From positions 124,001 to 188,000 of the forward strand of contig NZ_ATUS01000005.1 of the NCBI RefSeq assembly GCF_000420325.1: DNA of 64,000 nt. Direction: 5' to 3'. Positions 15,235 to 26,419 of the stretch are shown piece after piece; the first letter of the stretch is position 1; the number at the start of each line of letters is the position of its first letter. Both the position numbers and the translations under genes were made by a program. This DNA comes from Spongiibacter tropicus DSM 19543. Lineage in GTDB: Bacteria; Pseudomonadota; Gammaproteobacteria; Pseudomonadales; Spongiibacteraceae. The notes under the pieces are model-generated. The model was not told where the DNA came from and did no database searches. It saw only the letters and a program-made list of their open reading frames with translations.

Positions 15235-16920
15235 ATGGCGGCTGAGCTCGCGCGCGACAAGTGCGAGTTAGCCGCTTGGTTACGCACGGAAGGCAAGCGG
15301 TTTCGCCGCCGTGTATCGGGCGTCGTTGGCCTGTCGATGGTGGCAACCATCGCTCAGGTCGCGGCGCTTTTTCTGTTGGCAACGCTCGCTCAACAGTGGG
15401 TGATTGATGGGCGGCGCGCCAGCCCCGGACTGCTGCTGGGGCTGGGCAGCGCGCTCGTCGTGCAGTTGCTGTTTCAACGCCTGCGGGAGCGGTTTCGCGG
15501 AGGTCTGGCTGACTGTGTTCAAACCCACTATCAGAGTGCTTTGCGCCGGCGTCTTGACGAGCGCAGTCTGGCGCTGATTCGCGATTACAGTGTGGCGAGC
15601 TGGCAATCCTTTCTTACCCGGCGCGTGTCGGCGCTCCAGCTTTACTTCTGTGATTACGTTCCCCAGACACTGCTGGCGGTGCTGGTCCCGCTGCTGGTCT
15701 TGGTGACTGTATTGCCCTTCAGTTGGCTGGTAGCCCTGACGTTATTGGTAACCGCACCGCTGGTGCCGCTGTTTATGTGGTTGGTCGGTATGGGCGCGGC
15801 AGTCGCGCATCGCGAGCACTTTGTCGCCATCGAGCGGCTGACGGGCCTGTTTCTCGACCGGCTGCGGGCACGGCAACTGCTGCAGGTATTTAATCGGGTA
15901 GGGGCGGAGCGGGCGTTCTTTAACGACGCCTCGACGGATCTGAAACAGCGCACTCTGAACGTTGTCAGCCTGGCGTTTCTGTCGTCCTCGGTGCTCGATT
16001 TTTTCACCACGCTGTCCATCGCGCTGGTTGCGGTATTCGTCGGTTTTTCATTGCTGGGTGAAATCAGCTTCGGTCACTGGTCCAGTGGTCTCAGTTTGCG
16101 GGATGGCCTGTTCATGCTGTTACTGGCGCCGCTGTTTTTCAGTGAGTTGCGCCTGCTCGGGCGTCACTACCACAGCAAAGCCGAAGCCCTTGGTGCGGCC
16201 GATGAATTGCAGTCCATTCTCGATCTGCCGCCGCTGGCCGTGACGCCTCGGGGTCTTCCTCTGACACTGTCGCCGTTCAAGGTGCTGGCATCAGATGCGG
16301 AACACAGCATTCTTAGTGTGCCCGGATTGACTCTCGGCAACGGCGCGCGGATTTTGCTCAGCGGCGCTTCCGGCAGCGGCAAAACCAGTTTGCTTGAGGC
16401 GCTACTGGGGCAGCGCCCGGTGCGCAGCGACACGCGCATGTCTTGCCTTGAGCGCGGCGATGTCGCGTGGCTGGATCAGTCGCCGCCCGTGTTGCCGGGC
16501 AGCATTCGCGAGAATCTCACACTGGGTCAGCCTCTGGACGATGCGCGATTGCTGGCGGCATTGGACGATGTCGGTCTCGGCGAGTGGCTGGCGCAACAGT
16601 CTCAGGGCCTGGACACGCTAATGGGCGACTATCCGCCCCTGTCTGGCGGTCAGCGTCAGCGCCTGGCGATTGCCCGGCTGGTGTTGCAGCAGGCCAGTGT
16701 GGCGTTTCTCGACGAGCCGACGGCACATTTGGCACCAGAGCAGCGCGAGGCCATTACGGCTTTACTGCAGCGGCAGCTAGCGGATCGCACGGTGGTCTGG
16801 ATCGCCCACGGCCAGACAATGAACGATTTCTTCACTGAGCAATGGCAGATTATTGATGGCGGCCTTGTCCTGGGCAAGCCGCCAGTCTTGGATGCACAGC
16901 GAGGTTACGATGCGCACTGA
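15235..16920 (+). CDS. cydD: Thiol reductant ABC exporter subunit CydD
   Basis: A 561-residue fused permease-ATPase. Residues about 20-300 hold six membrane helices. The ATPase domain has Walker A ASGSGKTS (about 378-385), signature LSGGQRQRLAIARL and Walker B VAFLDEPTAHL. CydDC is a heterodimeric exporter of glutathione and cysteine to the periplasm, needed for cytochrome bd assembly, which fits its place after cydABX. The start is ATG 15235 with only a weak GGTGG ribosome site. Confidence 0.93.
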   Translation: MAAELARDKCELAAWLRTEGKRFRRRVSGVVGLSMVATIAQVAALFLLATLAQQWVIDGRRASPGLLLGLGSALVVQLLFQRLRERFRGGLADCVQTHYQSALRRRLDERSLALIRDYSVASWQSFLTRRVSALQLYFCDYVPQTLLAVLVPLLVLVTVLPFSWLVALTLLVTAPLVPLFMWLVGMGAAVAHREHFVAIERLTGLFLDRLRARQLLQVFNRVGAERAFFNDASTDLKQRTLNVVSLAFLSSSVLDFFTTLSIALVAVFVGFSLLGEISFGHWSSGLSLRDGLFMLLLAPLFFSELRLLGRHYHSKAEALGAADELQSILDLPPLAVTPRGLPLTLSPFKVLASDAEHSILSVPGLTLGNGARILLSGASGSGKTSLLEALLGQRPVRSDTRMSCLERGDVAWLDQSPPVLPGSIRENLTLGQPLDDARLLAALDDVGLGEWLAQQSQGLDTLMGDYPPLSGGQRQRLAIARLVLQQASVAFLDEPTAHLAPEQREAITALLQRQLADRTVVWIAHGQTMNDFFTEQWQIIDGGLVLGKPPVLDAQRGYDAH

Positions 16921-18466
16921 GCGTTATGCGGCCATGGCGCTGTCTACCACGCACTTGATGGCGGGGGTGGTATTACTGCTGTTGTCCGGCTGGTTTATTG
17001 CCGCCAGCGCTGTGGCTGGCTTGGCGCCCCTCGCTGCCACGTTTAACTATGTGATTCCCGCGGCGATGATTCGCTTTCTGGCGCTGCTGCGGATTCTCGC
17101 GGGCTATGGCGAGAAATACTTCGGTCATGCGGCATTGTTGGATAAGGTCAGTCAGCTTCGGCTGTCGGTATTCGATGGCGTGATGAATGGCCGTGCCGAC
17201 GAGAGTCGTGCCGAAGAACTGGAGCGATTGGGTCAACACACGGACGCGCTGGCCAGCCGGGATATCGCCGCGTTGTTCCCGCTGATTTCCGCAGCCGTAC
17301 TGGCGCTGCTGCTGAGTATTTTTGGCCTGCTGGTTTTCCCTCCGCTGTTGCTGTTGCTCGCCATCACGGTGCCTGCGGCGCTGTTGATCGCGCTGTGGCA
17401 GTGGCGTGGCCTGCACCGTCAGCGGAGTCAGCTGTCAAAAGGACAAACAGCGTATACGGCGGCTATCGAGCACTACCTGACATCGGCTTCGCTCTGGCAT
17501 CACGGCATGTCAAACCGGACGTTGGAGGCCAGCCAGACGGATTGGCAGTCTGCGCGTCACCGCTTGCGCGAAACGGAAAACTGGGGCGATTGGCGAATGA
17601 CTGCCTTTGCGATGTCGCTGCTCCTGTTTGCGGCCGCTGCGCCCCCGCAGGAGTGGCTGGGCAGTCCGTATTTAATGCTGGGTCTGTTTTTCTGTCTGTC
17701 GTTACCGGACTGGTTGGGGCCGGCAATCCGTGCCATGTCGCCCTTGGCCGAAGCCCAGCTCGCCGAGGCAGAACTGCACAAGCTGATGGCGGTGAGCGAT
17801 CGCGTTGCCGTCGACGGAGAGGAGGGCGTCGCGCGACTGCCGATTGATACGCTGAGCTTGTCGTCGCTGTGCCCGCAGCGAGGACAGTTCCACGAATCGG
17901 GTCTGGATTTGACGCTGCGACGCGGCGAGCTGGCGCTGGTGCAGGGCAGTTCCGGCAGCGGCAAAAGCTCACTGCTGCTGGCAATTGCCGGGCTGTTGCC
18001 AATGAGCGGGAAGCTGCTCATCAATGGCGGTGACGTGTCGACGATATCACCGGCCCAGCGCCGGAGAAACCTGCTGTACATCGAGCAGTTTCCGGTCGTG
18101 CTGGCCGATACACTGCGGCAAAACCTGCTGTTGGCCGCGCCCGGTGCCAGCGACGATGCACTGCGCGATGCCCTCGTGGCGACCGGCCTGGAAGCCGTGC
18201 TGAATGACGGTCTGGACCAGTGGCTGGGTGAAACCGGCCGCCTGCTATCCGGGGGCGAGAAAAAGCGCCTCGGCATCGCCCGGGCACTGCTCAGTGATGC
18301 GCCGGTCTGGCTGATGGACGAGCCTTTTGAGGGGCTGGATCAAGCGGTTATAGAACGCTTGTCGGTCTTGCTGAGCCGCGAGCGGGAATCGCGAATTCTG
18401 ATCGTGGTATCGCACCGCGAGCTGGAGGGTTTGCAGCCCGATGTCTGCTTGTCTCTCGATGTCTGA
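16910..18466 (+). CDS. cydC: Thiol reductant ABC exporter subunit CydC
   Basis: A 518-residue partner of CydD from ATG 16910, overlapping the cydD stop by 11 bases; the 19 extra codons in front of it lie wholly inside cydD and are not needed. The membrane domain begins AAMALSTTHLMAGVVLLLLSG and is followed by an ATPase with Walker A GSSGSGKSS (about 360-368), LSGGEKKRLGIARAL and Walker B VWLMDEPFEGLD. Together with CydD it exports thiols that set periplasmic redox conditions for cytochromes. It ends the cyd cluster. Confidence 0.93.
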   Translation: MRTERYAAMALSTTHLMAGVVLLLLSGWFIAASAVAGLAPLAATFNYVIPAAMIRFLALLRILAGYGEKYFGHAALLDKVSQLRLSVFDGVMNGRADESRAEELERLGQHTDALASRDIAALFPLISAAVLALLLSIFGLLVFPPLLLLLAITVPAALLIALWQWRGLHRQRSQLSKGQTAYTAAIEHYLTSASLWHHGMSNRTLEASQTDWQSARHRLRETENWGDWRMTAFAMSLLLFAAAAPPQEWLGSPYLMLGLFFCLSLPDWLGPAIRAMSPLAEAQLAEAELHKLMAVSDRVAVDGEEGVARLPIDTLSLSSLCPQRGQFHESGLDLTLRRGELALVQGSSGSGKSSLLLAIAGLLPMSGKLLINGGDVSTISPAQRRRNLLYIEQFPVVLADTLRQNLLLAAPGASDDALRDALVATGLEAVLNDGLDQWLGETGRLLSGGEKKRLGIARALLSDAPVWLMDEPFEGLDQAVIERLSVLLSRERESRILIVVSHRELEGLQPDVCLSLDV

Positions 18467-18599
18467 TGGCGTTTAGCCTGCTAACAAGATACTGCCCCCC
18501 GTCTGCGCGTTGGCGCTCAAGGCCGTTTCCCGGCAGCTTGGTCCATATCATTCGTCCACGGTTTTGTTAGCGTAGGCCTCTTTCATGGCGTGAGTTTCC

Positions 18600-18642
18600 C
18601 CAAGGGCATTCAAGTGTATTGCTGACTGAATGCGTCCCTTGG
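18600..18642. repeat. Imperfect inverted repeat upstream of the DUF4334 gene
   Basis: CCAAGGGCATTCA at 18600-18612 is mirrored by TGAATG-CGT-CCCTTGG at 18627-18642; the arms are perfect apart from a three-base insertion. It lies 36 bp before the DUF4334 ATG and could be an operator or a 5'-leader hairpin. Confidence 0.55.
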
Positions 18643-18678
18643 TGAAACCGCAGCCACATCATCAAAGAGGAACACACC

Positions 18679-19125
18679 ATGCCACGCTCTCCCGTATTGG
18701 CGTCACTGCTGGATAACCCCGGCCTTCTACCGATTGATACCTTGCACGAGCTGTTCGACAGTCTCCCCGCTGTGGAATGTCAGGATATGTTGGGCGACTG
18801 GCGCGGAGGCTGTTTCAACACGGGGCATCGCGGTGAGGCGATGCTCGAGAAACTGGGCTGGGCCGGTAAGCGCTTTACCGCTGTGAATGACGTCAATCCT
18901 ATTATGAGCGCCGATGCGGATGATCAGTTGGTGGTCAATGATGTGATGGGCACAGCGTCGCTGAGACGAGTGGAGTATCGGGGCGTTGTTACGGCGACTA
19001 TGGTCTATGACCAGCACCCCATCTTTGATCACTTTCGCCGAGTGAGTGATACCGAGCTGCTTGGTGTGATGGACAGCAAAGGCGATGAGATGCCCCTCTA
19101 CTTTTATCTGATGCGTGCTGGTTGA
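18679..19125 (+). CDS. GXWXG / DUF4334 domain protein
   Basis: A 148-residue protein. The N-terminal half has the GXWXG-type stretch (MLGDWRGGCF near residues 36-45, then MLEKLGWAGKRF). The C-terminal half matches DUF4334 (VYDQHPIFDHFRRVSDTELLGVMD). These two small domains usually occur together in proteins of unknown function found with oxidoreductases of lipid or aromatic metabolism. The stop is immediately followed by the alcohol dehydrogenase start (1 base between), so the two are probably cotranscribed. AGAGGA precedes the ATG. Confidence 0.75.
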   Translation: MPRSPVLASLLDNPGLLPIDTLHELFDSLPAVECQDMLGDWRGGCFNTGHRGEAMLEKLGWAGKRFTAVNDVNPIMSADADDQLVVNDVMGTASLRRVEYRGVVTATMVYDQHPIFDHFRRVSDTELLGVMDSKGDEMPLYFYLMRAG

Positions 19126-19126
19126 T

Positions 19127-20230
19127 ATGCGTATCACGGCAGCCGTTGCCCGAACAGCGGGGCAGCCTCTCGAGCTGGAGAGCTGCGAACTGGATGCGCC
19201 CCAACGGGGTGAAGTGCGTGTGCGCGTAGAAGCCTGTGGCATCTGCCATACAGACCTCGTTGCCAGAGACCAATATTGGCCGGTGCCGCTGCCTGCCGTG
19301 CTGGGGCACGAGGGTGTCGGCATCGTCGAGGCGCTGGGAGAGGGCGTTACCCAGTTCGCGGTGGGGGACCGTGTGCTGATGAGCTTCGGTGCCTGCGGCC
19401 ACTGCGGGTCGTGTCGCGAAGGGCAGCTCGGCTACTGTCAGCAGGCGCCGGTCTTTCAGGTGCTGGCGCAGAGGGAAGACGGTTCGTCGCCGATTAGCTG
19501 TCGTGGCGAGCGTGTCAGCGGCCATTTTTTCAGACAGTCGTCCTTTGCCAGCCATGCGATTGCGTCCACCGTTAATCTGGTCAAACTTGAGGCTGATTTG
19601 CCGCCGCAGTTAATGGCACCGCTGGCTTGCGGTGCGCTTACCGGCGCCGGGGCAGTGCTGGAATCCTTGCAGGCCAAGAAGGGCTGTGCGATTGCCGTAG
19701 TAGGCTGCGGGGCGGTTGGGCTGTCGGCGATTATGGCAGCGAAAATCGCCGGGTGTGAGCCGATTGTGGCAGTGGATGTTAATCCTCAGCGGCTGGCCTT
19801 GGCGGAGGAGCTGGGGGCGTCGGTGACGCTGAACTCGGCAGAGCAGCCGCTGAAGAAAGCCCTCAAAAAATTGGGGGGTATGCACTATGTCGTGGATACC
19901 ACGGGTATTACCGATGTGATGCGCGAGGCCTTTTCCGGTCTGCGCTCCCGTGGCACTTTGCTGTGTGTCGGCGTCTCCAAACCGGGCAGTGAACTGTCGC
20001 TGGATATGGCCAGTCTGCTGATGCAGGGCAAGACGGTTCGCGGCTGTATCGAAGGCGATGCGCTGCCTGCCGACTTTGTTCCAAGACTCATACAACACTA
20101 TCGACAGGGAGAGTTACCCCTGGAGAAGTTGGTGACGTCCTATCCTTTTTCCGCGATCAATCAGGCGATTGAAGATGCCAAACGCGGACGTGTTGTGAAA
20201 GCGGTACTATCGATGCAGCAATCAATGTAA
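19127..20230 (+). CDS. Zinc-dependent alcohol dehydrogenase (aryl/benzyl alcohol dehydrogenase type)
   Basis: A 367-residue medium-chain dehydrogenase from ATG 19127 (a GTG four codons earlier overlaps the previous gene). Catalytic zinc ligands appear in CGICHTDL and GHEGVG. The structural zinc cysteines are in CGHCGSCREGQLGYC. The Rossmann motif is VVGCGAVGLSAI, followed by DVNPQRLALAEELGA. The overall type is like XylB/AreB benzyl alcohol dehydrogenases, oxidising alcohols with NAD; the exact substrate is open. It is the second gene of a pair with the DUF4334 gene. Beyond its stop there is a weak AGCCAG/CTGGCT hairpin without a T-tract. Confidence 0.88.
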   Translation: MRITAAVARTAGQPLELESCELDAPQRGEVRVRVEACGICHTDLVARDQYWPVPLPAVLGHEGVGIVEALGEGVTQFAVGDRVLMSFGACGHCGSCREGQLGYCQQAPVFQVLAQREDGSSPISCRGERVSGHFFRQSSFASHAIASTVNLVKLEADLPPQLMAPLACGALTGAGAVLESLQAKKGCAIAVVGCGAVGLSAIMAAKIAGCEPIVAVDVNPQRLALAEELGASVTLNSAEQPLKKALKKLGGMHYVVDTTGITDVMREAFSGLRSRGTLLCVGVSKPGSELSLDMASLLMQGKTVRGCIEGDALPADFVPRLIQHYRQGELPLEKLVTSYPFSAINQAIEDAKRGRVVKAVLSMQQSM

Positions 20231-20432
20231 TAGCCAGTTCGCAAATTAGCGCGAAAATCGTTATTTGATGAGCTGGCTCAAGCAGTATTGCGTAGCAAGT
20301 CATGCCAACAGGGCTGTGGTGGCGCTAGCTGTTTAGTGCCCATCGACTATGCTTGGGTGATTCGGCTTTTACATTTTCAGGGTCATGTTATCGTCGACAG
20401 ATACAGGCCTTTGCAGCATCACAACACAATGA

Positions 20433-22631
<2,199 letters not shown>

Positions 22632-22651
22632 GGCGATTGGCAAGGCCACAA

Positions 22652-22679
22652 GGCGCCGCTCACACGCGGCGCCTTTTTT
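22652..22679 (+). terminator. Rho-independent terminator after katG
   Basis: GGCGCCGC, loop TCACAC, GCGGCGCC, then six Ts: a perfect 8-bp GC stem 20 bases after the katG stop. Confidence 0.92.
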
Positions 22680-22714
22680 GTGTCTAGCTGACGTGGTCGC
22701 TAGGGTAGTGGCGG

Positions 22715-23962
22715 CTAGTTGTTGAGCTGCTGGTGAAGTGCCTGACGGTAGGCACTGATACCGGGAATCAGTGCAATCAGCAAACTGCATCCCAGGACAG
22801 CGAGCAGGTAGCTGATGGCCGTGGGCGACAGCAGCGTGCCATCGAGAAACAGGCTGAAGCGTTCAGCCAGCAGCTCACCCGCGACGCTCGTGCTCAACCA
22901 TAGCAAGGCGACGGCGAGCAGTGACGCGCCCAGACTGATTATCAGTGCCTCCATTTCAATCAGCGCCAGCAGGAACCACGGCGAGGCACCGATGGCGCGC
23001 AGCACGGCCATTTCCCGCTGGCGTTCGCGGATCGATGTCAGCAGCATCGCCGCCAGTCCCAGCAGCGCGGCCAGCAGGACCAGCGCGGAAATCAGCCGCA
23101 GGCTTGTCTCCATGACTGACATCATGTCCCAAAGCTGGCTCAGCGTAACACCGGGCAGAATGGCTTGCAGGGGCTCGCCGCGATAGTTGTTGATCTGACG
23201 CTGCAGTCCGAAGGTGGCCATTTTGGATTTAAGGCCCACCATAAACGCGGTGATATTGTCGGGGGTTTCGCTGTGGTGCTGGTTCGCCTGATTGCCGAGG
23301 TGGCCCGGCAGTTTCACGCCGTGCTGCCATCCCTCGTGAATGGCTTCAATGGCGCCGAGACTGACATACAGGGCCCGGTCTACCGGCGTCCCCGTGGGCT
23401 TGAGAACGCCGCTGACGCTGAAGGGTTTGTCGTCGTGTTTGCTGAAACTGGTCGTGCCCATGCCGTGGGCCAGCACCAGTTGGTCGCCCAGATGGTAATT
23501 CAAGTCGCGGGCCACATCGCTGCCCAGCACCACATCGAGGGTCTTGCTGAAGGCTTCACCGCTGCCGAAGCGCAGTGATTCTCCTTGAGCGTAGCGAAAG
23601 TGCTGGAAATACGCTGCCGTGGTGCCGACCACGCGGTAGCCTTTGTGGGAATCACCCAGTGAGAGGGGAATGGTCCAGTCTACCGCCGGGTTGTCGGCAA
23701 TCGACTGGTAACTCTGCCAGCGAACATTATTGGTGGCATTGCCCAGGTGGAACACTGAGTACAGCAGCAGGTTCACGTCGCCGGTGCGAGCTCCCACAAT
23801 CAGGTCGACGCCGGACACGGTATTGCCAAAGCTGTTTCGGGCCTGGTGGCGGAGCTGTTCCACGCCCAGCAGCACGAAGACGCTGACGGTAATGGCGAAG
23901 AGAGTGAGCAGTGCCGATCCTTTGCGGCTGAGCAGGCTTTGCCAGGCGAGGCGCAAAAACAT
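22715..23962 (-). CDS. ABC transporter permease, FtsX/MacB type (ZrgABCDE-like zinc locus)
   Basis: A 415-residue permease with one N-terminal helix (LLTLFAITVSVFVLLGVEQL), a large periplasmic domain (about 45-265) and three C-terminal helices. These include an AALLGLAAMLLTSIRERQREMAVLRAIGA FtsX signature spanning about residues 300-330. Its ATG overlaps the stop of the ATPase gene (ATGA), so the two form one transporter. FtsX-type pairs usually move lipoproteins or drive periplasmic events. A pair like this, together with DUF3299 and DUF2796 genes, resembles the Vibrio cholerae ZrgABCDE zinc-acquisition locus, which is the basis for the role proposed. The substrate route is not known. Confidence 0.85.
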   Translation of the reverse strand: MFLRLAWQSLLSRKGSALLTLFAITVSVFVLLGVEQLRHQARNSFGNTVSGVDLIVGARTGDVNLLLYSVFHLGNATNNVRWQSYQSIADNPAVDWTIPLSLGDSHKGYRVVGTTAAYFQHFRYAQGESLRFGSGEAFSKTLDVVLGSDVARDLNYHLGDQLVLAHGMGTTSFSKHDDKPFSVSGVLKPTGTPVDRALYVSLGAIEAIHEGWQHGVKLPGHLGNQANQHHSETPDNITAFMVGLKSKMATFGLQRQINNYRGEPLQAILPGVTLSQLWDMMSVMETSLRLISALVLLAALLGLAAMLLTSIRERQREMAVLRAIGASPWFLLALIEMEALIISLGASLLAVALLWLSTSVAGELLAERFSLFLDGTLLSPTAISYLLAVLGCSLLIALIPGISAYRQALHQQLNN

Positions 23963-24627
23963 CAGGACTGCCCTCCGGCACAGTTGAGCTGTTCGAGATT
24001 ATCCGCCCGTGAAAAGTGTCGGGCGAGTTCGGCGTCGTGACTGACAAAAATCAGCGCGCTGTTCTGCTGCTTAACCTGCTCCAGAAGCAGATTCATAAAG
24101 CGGTCGCGGTTGCGCGCATCCAGCGATGAGGTGGGTTCATCCACGATCAGCAGCTCGGGCTGATGAATCATGGCCCGCGCAATCGCGACCCGCTGTTGTT
24201 GACCAATGCTGAGATGTGAGGCCCGCTGCTTGAGTGCTATCTCCAAATCCAGTGCACTCAGCATGGCCTTAATCTGGTCAATGCTGCAGGGGCGATGGGC
24301 GAAATGTGGGGCCAGCCGGATGTTATCGATGACGCTCAGATAGGGAATCAGGTTGAACTGTTGAAAAACCACACCCATATGCCGGGCACGAAAGGCATCG
24401 CGCCGACGTGAGGAAAGGGTGTTCAGTGCGGTGTCGAGCACCCTTAGCGAACCGCTGCTGGGCAAGAGGATGCCACTCAGCAGATTCAACAGGGTCGATT
24501 TACCGCTACCCGAGGCGCCGTGCAGAAACACTGTCTCGCCAGCATCCACCGACCAGTGGGGAATATTCAGTACCGACTGGTCACTGCCGGGGTAGTGAAA
24601 GCGCAGACGGTCGAGGTGAACAAGCAA
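23962..24627 (-). CDS. ABC transporter ATP-binding protein (LolD/MacB type) of the zinc locus
   Basis: A 221-residue ATPase. Walker A is GASGSGKST (about 38-46), the Q-loop is in GVVFQQFNLIPYLSV, the signature is SHLSIGQQQRVAIARA, and Walker B is LLIVDEPTSSLD. The start is a TTG at 24627 (LVHLDRLRFHYPG), with AGGAA seven bases upstream; no better ATG exists at the right place. The gene is the first of a two-gene unit with the permease and is divergent from the DUF3299 gene. The Zur-box-like palindrome at 24678-24695 lies 50 bp upstream, so zinc starvation should induce it. Confidence 0.88.
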   Translation of the reverse strand: MLVHLDRLRFHYPGSDQSVLNIPHWSVDAGETVFLHGASGSGKSTLLNLLSGILLPSSGSLRVLDTALNTLSSRRRDAFRARHMGVVFQQFNLIPYLSVIDNIRLAPHFAHRPCSIDQIKAMLSALDLEIALKQRASHLSIGQQQRVAIARAMIHQPELLIVDEPTSSLDARNRDRFMNLLLEQVKQQNSALIFVSHDAELARHFSRADNLEQLNCAGGQS

Positions 24628-24677
24628 GGCACAATTCCTATGCAGCGGTGTCAGAGAATCGGTATCGGCGATGGTCG

Positions 24678-24695
24678 ATCATGATATAACATATC
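24678..24695. promoter_or_regulatory. Zur-box-like palindrome between ATPase and DUF3299 genes
   Basis: The 18-mer ATCATGATATAACATATC differs by four bases from the palindrome GATATGTTATAACATATC; three mismatches are in the first three bases, so the core ATGATATAACATATC differs by only one. A second such site is at 32233-32250. It lies between two divergent genes of a zinc-type locus, and zur is nearby. Confidence 0.65.
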
Positions 24696-24760
24696 GCGCT
24701 TCAAGGATCACCGGGTGTCAGCAAGGACACCTGAAAATCGGCATAAAACAGGGGAAAGGC

Positions 24761-25333
24761 GTGTCGCAACTGAAAATGCTGTGGGTACCGCTGCTGCTCG
24801 CTGCCAGTTTGATGGCAGCGAGCGCGCAGGCTGCAGACTATCGAACGATTGAGTGGATTGAGCTGATGCCCGCCGACGATCTGGAGGCGTTTCTGAATCC
24901 GCCCGAATCGCTTAACGACATTGAGGACGGTACCGAGGCTGACCAGATTGCCGGGCAACTCGACAATCGCAGCGCGGTCGACGTTGACGATACGCGCTAC
25001 AAGCAAGCCTTGGTTTCGACCCGTGTGATTGATGCCTTTGACGGTCAGGCGATCAGGGTGCCGGGGTTTATCGTGCCGCTGGAGCATGACGCGCAGCAGC
25101 GAGTAACCCGCTTTTTTCTGGTTCCCTATTACGGCGCCTGTATTCACGTGCCACCGCCACCGCCGAACCAGATTATTTATGCCGAATACCCCAAAGGCTT
25201 TAAGCTTGAATCGCTGTATGAGCCGTTTTGGATGTCGGGCACCATGCGCACCTCGCTGACAGAGAATGAAATGGCCACCTCGGCCTATGCCATGACGGTA
25301 GATCGTCTTGATCCCTACGAGGACGAAGAGTGA
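24761..25333 (+). CDS. DUF3299 periplasmic protein (zinc locus)
   Basis: A 190-residue exported protein starting at GTG 24761, which has AGGGGA five bases upstream; the frame is open earlier but runs through the Zur box. A signal peptide (LWVPLLLAASLMAASAQAAD) is followed by a DUF3299 domain. Typical stretches are TIEWIELMPADDL, IRVPGFIVPLEHD, and FFLVPYYGACIHVPPPPPNQ with a conserved Cys-His near residues 126-128. The family is of unknown function and is recurrently linked to FtsX-type ABC transporters and zinc genes. It is convergent with the COG0523 gene, with only two bases between stops. Confidence 0.8.
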   Translation: MSQLKMLWVPLLLAASLMAASAQAADYRTIEWIELMPADDLEAFLNPPESLNDIEDGTEADQIAGQLDNRSAVDVDDTRYKQALVSTRVIDAFDGQAIRVPGFIVPLEHDAQQRVTRFFLVPYYGACIHVPPPPPNQIIYAEYPKGFKLESLYEPFWMSGTMRTSLTENEMATSAYAMTVDRLDPYEDEE

Positions 25334-25335
25334 TG

Positions 25336-26337
25336 TCAGCGGCTGACGACACAGTCCAGTAGCGCCGCTTCCAGACCTTCGAAGGCGGCAGTGTCGCTGC
25401 TGATGCATTCAATGCGGCTGTCTAGCGTGTCATCCAACTCAAATTCGCTGAGCACCTCGTCGGCCTTGTTATAGGCCACGATGCCGCGCGCGGTAATGAA
25501 GACGCCCTTGATCCGCTCGGCCCTGATCCCGAGTAACAGCTGGTAAAGCCTGTCGGCGTCAAAGGTCCAGGCGGGATCAAAAACCCAGCCCCGGCTGAAG
25601 AAACTTTCGCCCTGATTGTCGACGCTCACATAGCCCTGTTCCGGCAGGGCGTGGGTGTCGAGTGTCGCGGGGCTCTCGCCGTGGTGGTGATGCTGAGCCG
25701 TGTCGCCGGCCGCTGTCGCCGCGCCATTCAGCCAATCTGTGTCCACCTGACCGTGCGCCACGGGGTAGACCGCTTTTTCATTTAGATCAACGATCTGTTC
25801 CAGAAAGGCCATCAGTGCGGGCAGGTCCCCATCGCTGTAGAGATCGGCTTTGTTCGCGATGATCACATCGGCAATGGCCAGCTGCTGGCGAAAGCTGGCG
25901 TGCTGGGTATAGCGTTCGTCGTGGACTTTGCGGGCGTCGACCAGTGCCAGTGTGCTCTTGAGGTCGAGCACCTCGCGATAGTGCTCCGCACTCAGTGACT
26001 CCAGGATCTCGCGGGGGTGGCCAAGTCCGGTGGGCTCAATCAGCAGGCGGTGAGGGCGGGCGGCGGTGAGCAGGCGGTTGAGCGCAATCTGCATGGGCAA
26101 GCCCGCGGTACAACACATACAGCCGCCCGGGACTTCGCGAACAAATAAACCATTGGCCTCCGACTCGCTGCCGTTGTACAGACTCCCATCGATACCCACT
26201 TCGCCAAACTCATTCACCAGTACGGCCCAGCGCTCATCGGTGGGCTTCTGTTTAAGCAGCTCTAGAATCGCGGTAGTTTTACCCGCGCCGAGAAAGCCGG
26301 TAATGACATTGCAGGGAATGGCGTGAAGTGCAGACAT
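25336..26337 (-). CDS. COG0523 (CobW/ZNG1-type) metal-chaperone GTPase
   Basis: A 333-residue G3E GTPase. The P-loop is GFLGAGKTT (about 14-22), the CxCC metal motif is GGCMCC (Cys73, Cys75, Cys76), the switch/G3 region is LLIEPTGLGHP, and NKAD is the base-recognition motif. A histidine run (HHHHGE) near residue 217 and a CobW C-terminal domain follow. Such GTPases deliver zinc to client proteins when zinc is scarce. It is last in the minus-strand zinc operon, after zur. A perfect hairpin at 26351-26374 abuts its ribosome-binding site. This is one of two COG0523 proteins here; the other (30608-31816) is of the ZigA type. Confidence 0.9.
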   Translation of the reverse strand: MSALHAIPCNVITGFLGAGKTTAILELLKQKPTDERWAVLVNEFGEVGIDGSLYNGSESEANGLFVREVPGGCMCCTAGLPMQIALNRLLTAARPHRLLIEPTGLGHPREILESLSAEHYREVLDLKSTLALVDARKVHDERYTQHASFRQQLAIADVIIANKADLYSDGDLPALMAFLEQIVDLNEKAVYPVAHGQVDTDWLNGAATAAGDTAQHHHHGESPATLDTHALPEQGYVSVDNQGESFFSRGWVFDPAWTFDADRLYQLLLGIRAERIKGVFITARGIVAYNKADEVLSEFELDDTLDSRIECISSDTAAFEGLEAALLDCVVSR

Positions 26338-26350
26338 AAGCAGGGTCCTT

Positions 26351-26374
26351 GCCGTCGGGTTACTGCCCGACGGC
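26351..26374. other. Perfect intercistronic hairpin between zur and the COG0523 gene
   Basis: GCCGTCGGG and CCCGACGGC form a 9-bp perfect stem with a 6-base loop. It lies 13 bases upstream of the COG0523 ATG and close to its AGGA site. There is no U-tract, so it is more likely an mRNA processing, stability or translation element than a terminator. Confidence 0.6.
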
Positions 26375-26419
26375 GATTGGCGGTGTTGTCATAGCTATAG
26401 GTGTATTAGCTGGGAGTAT

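Noticed and set aside
20238-20255. TTCGC-N8-GCGAA dyad after the alcohol dehydrogenase stop as an ScfR-type site
   Set aside because: The half-sites lack the TTTGCAA pairing and spacing seen at 37357 and 60867, and it sits after, not before, a gene of that pathway; it may simply be part of a weak hairpin.
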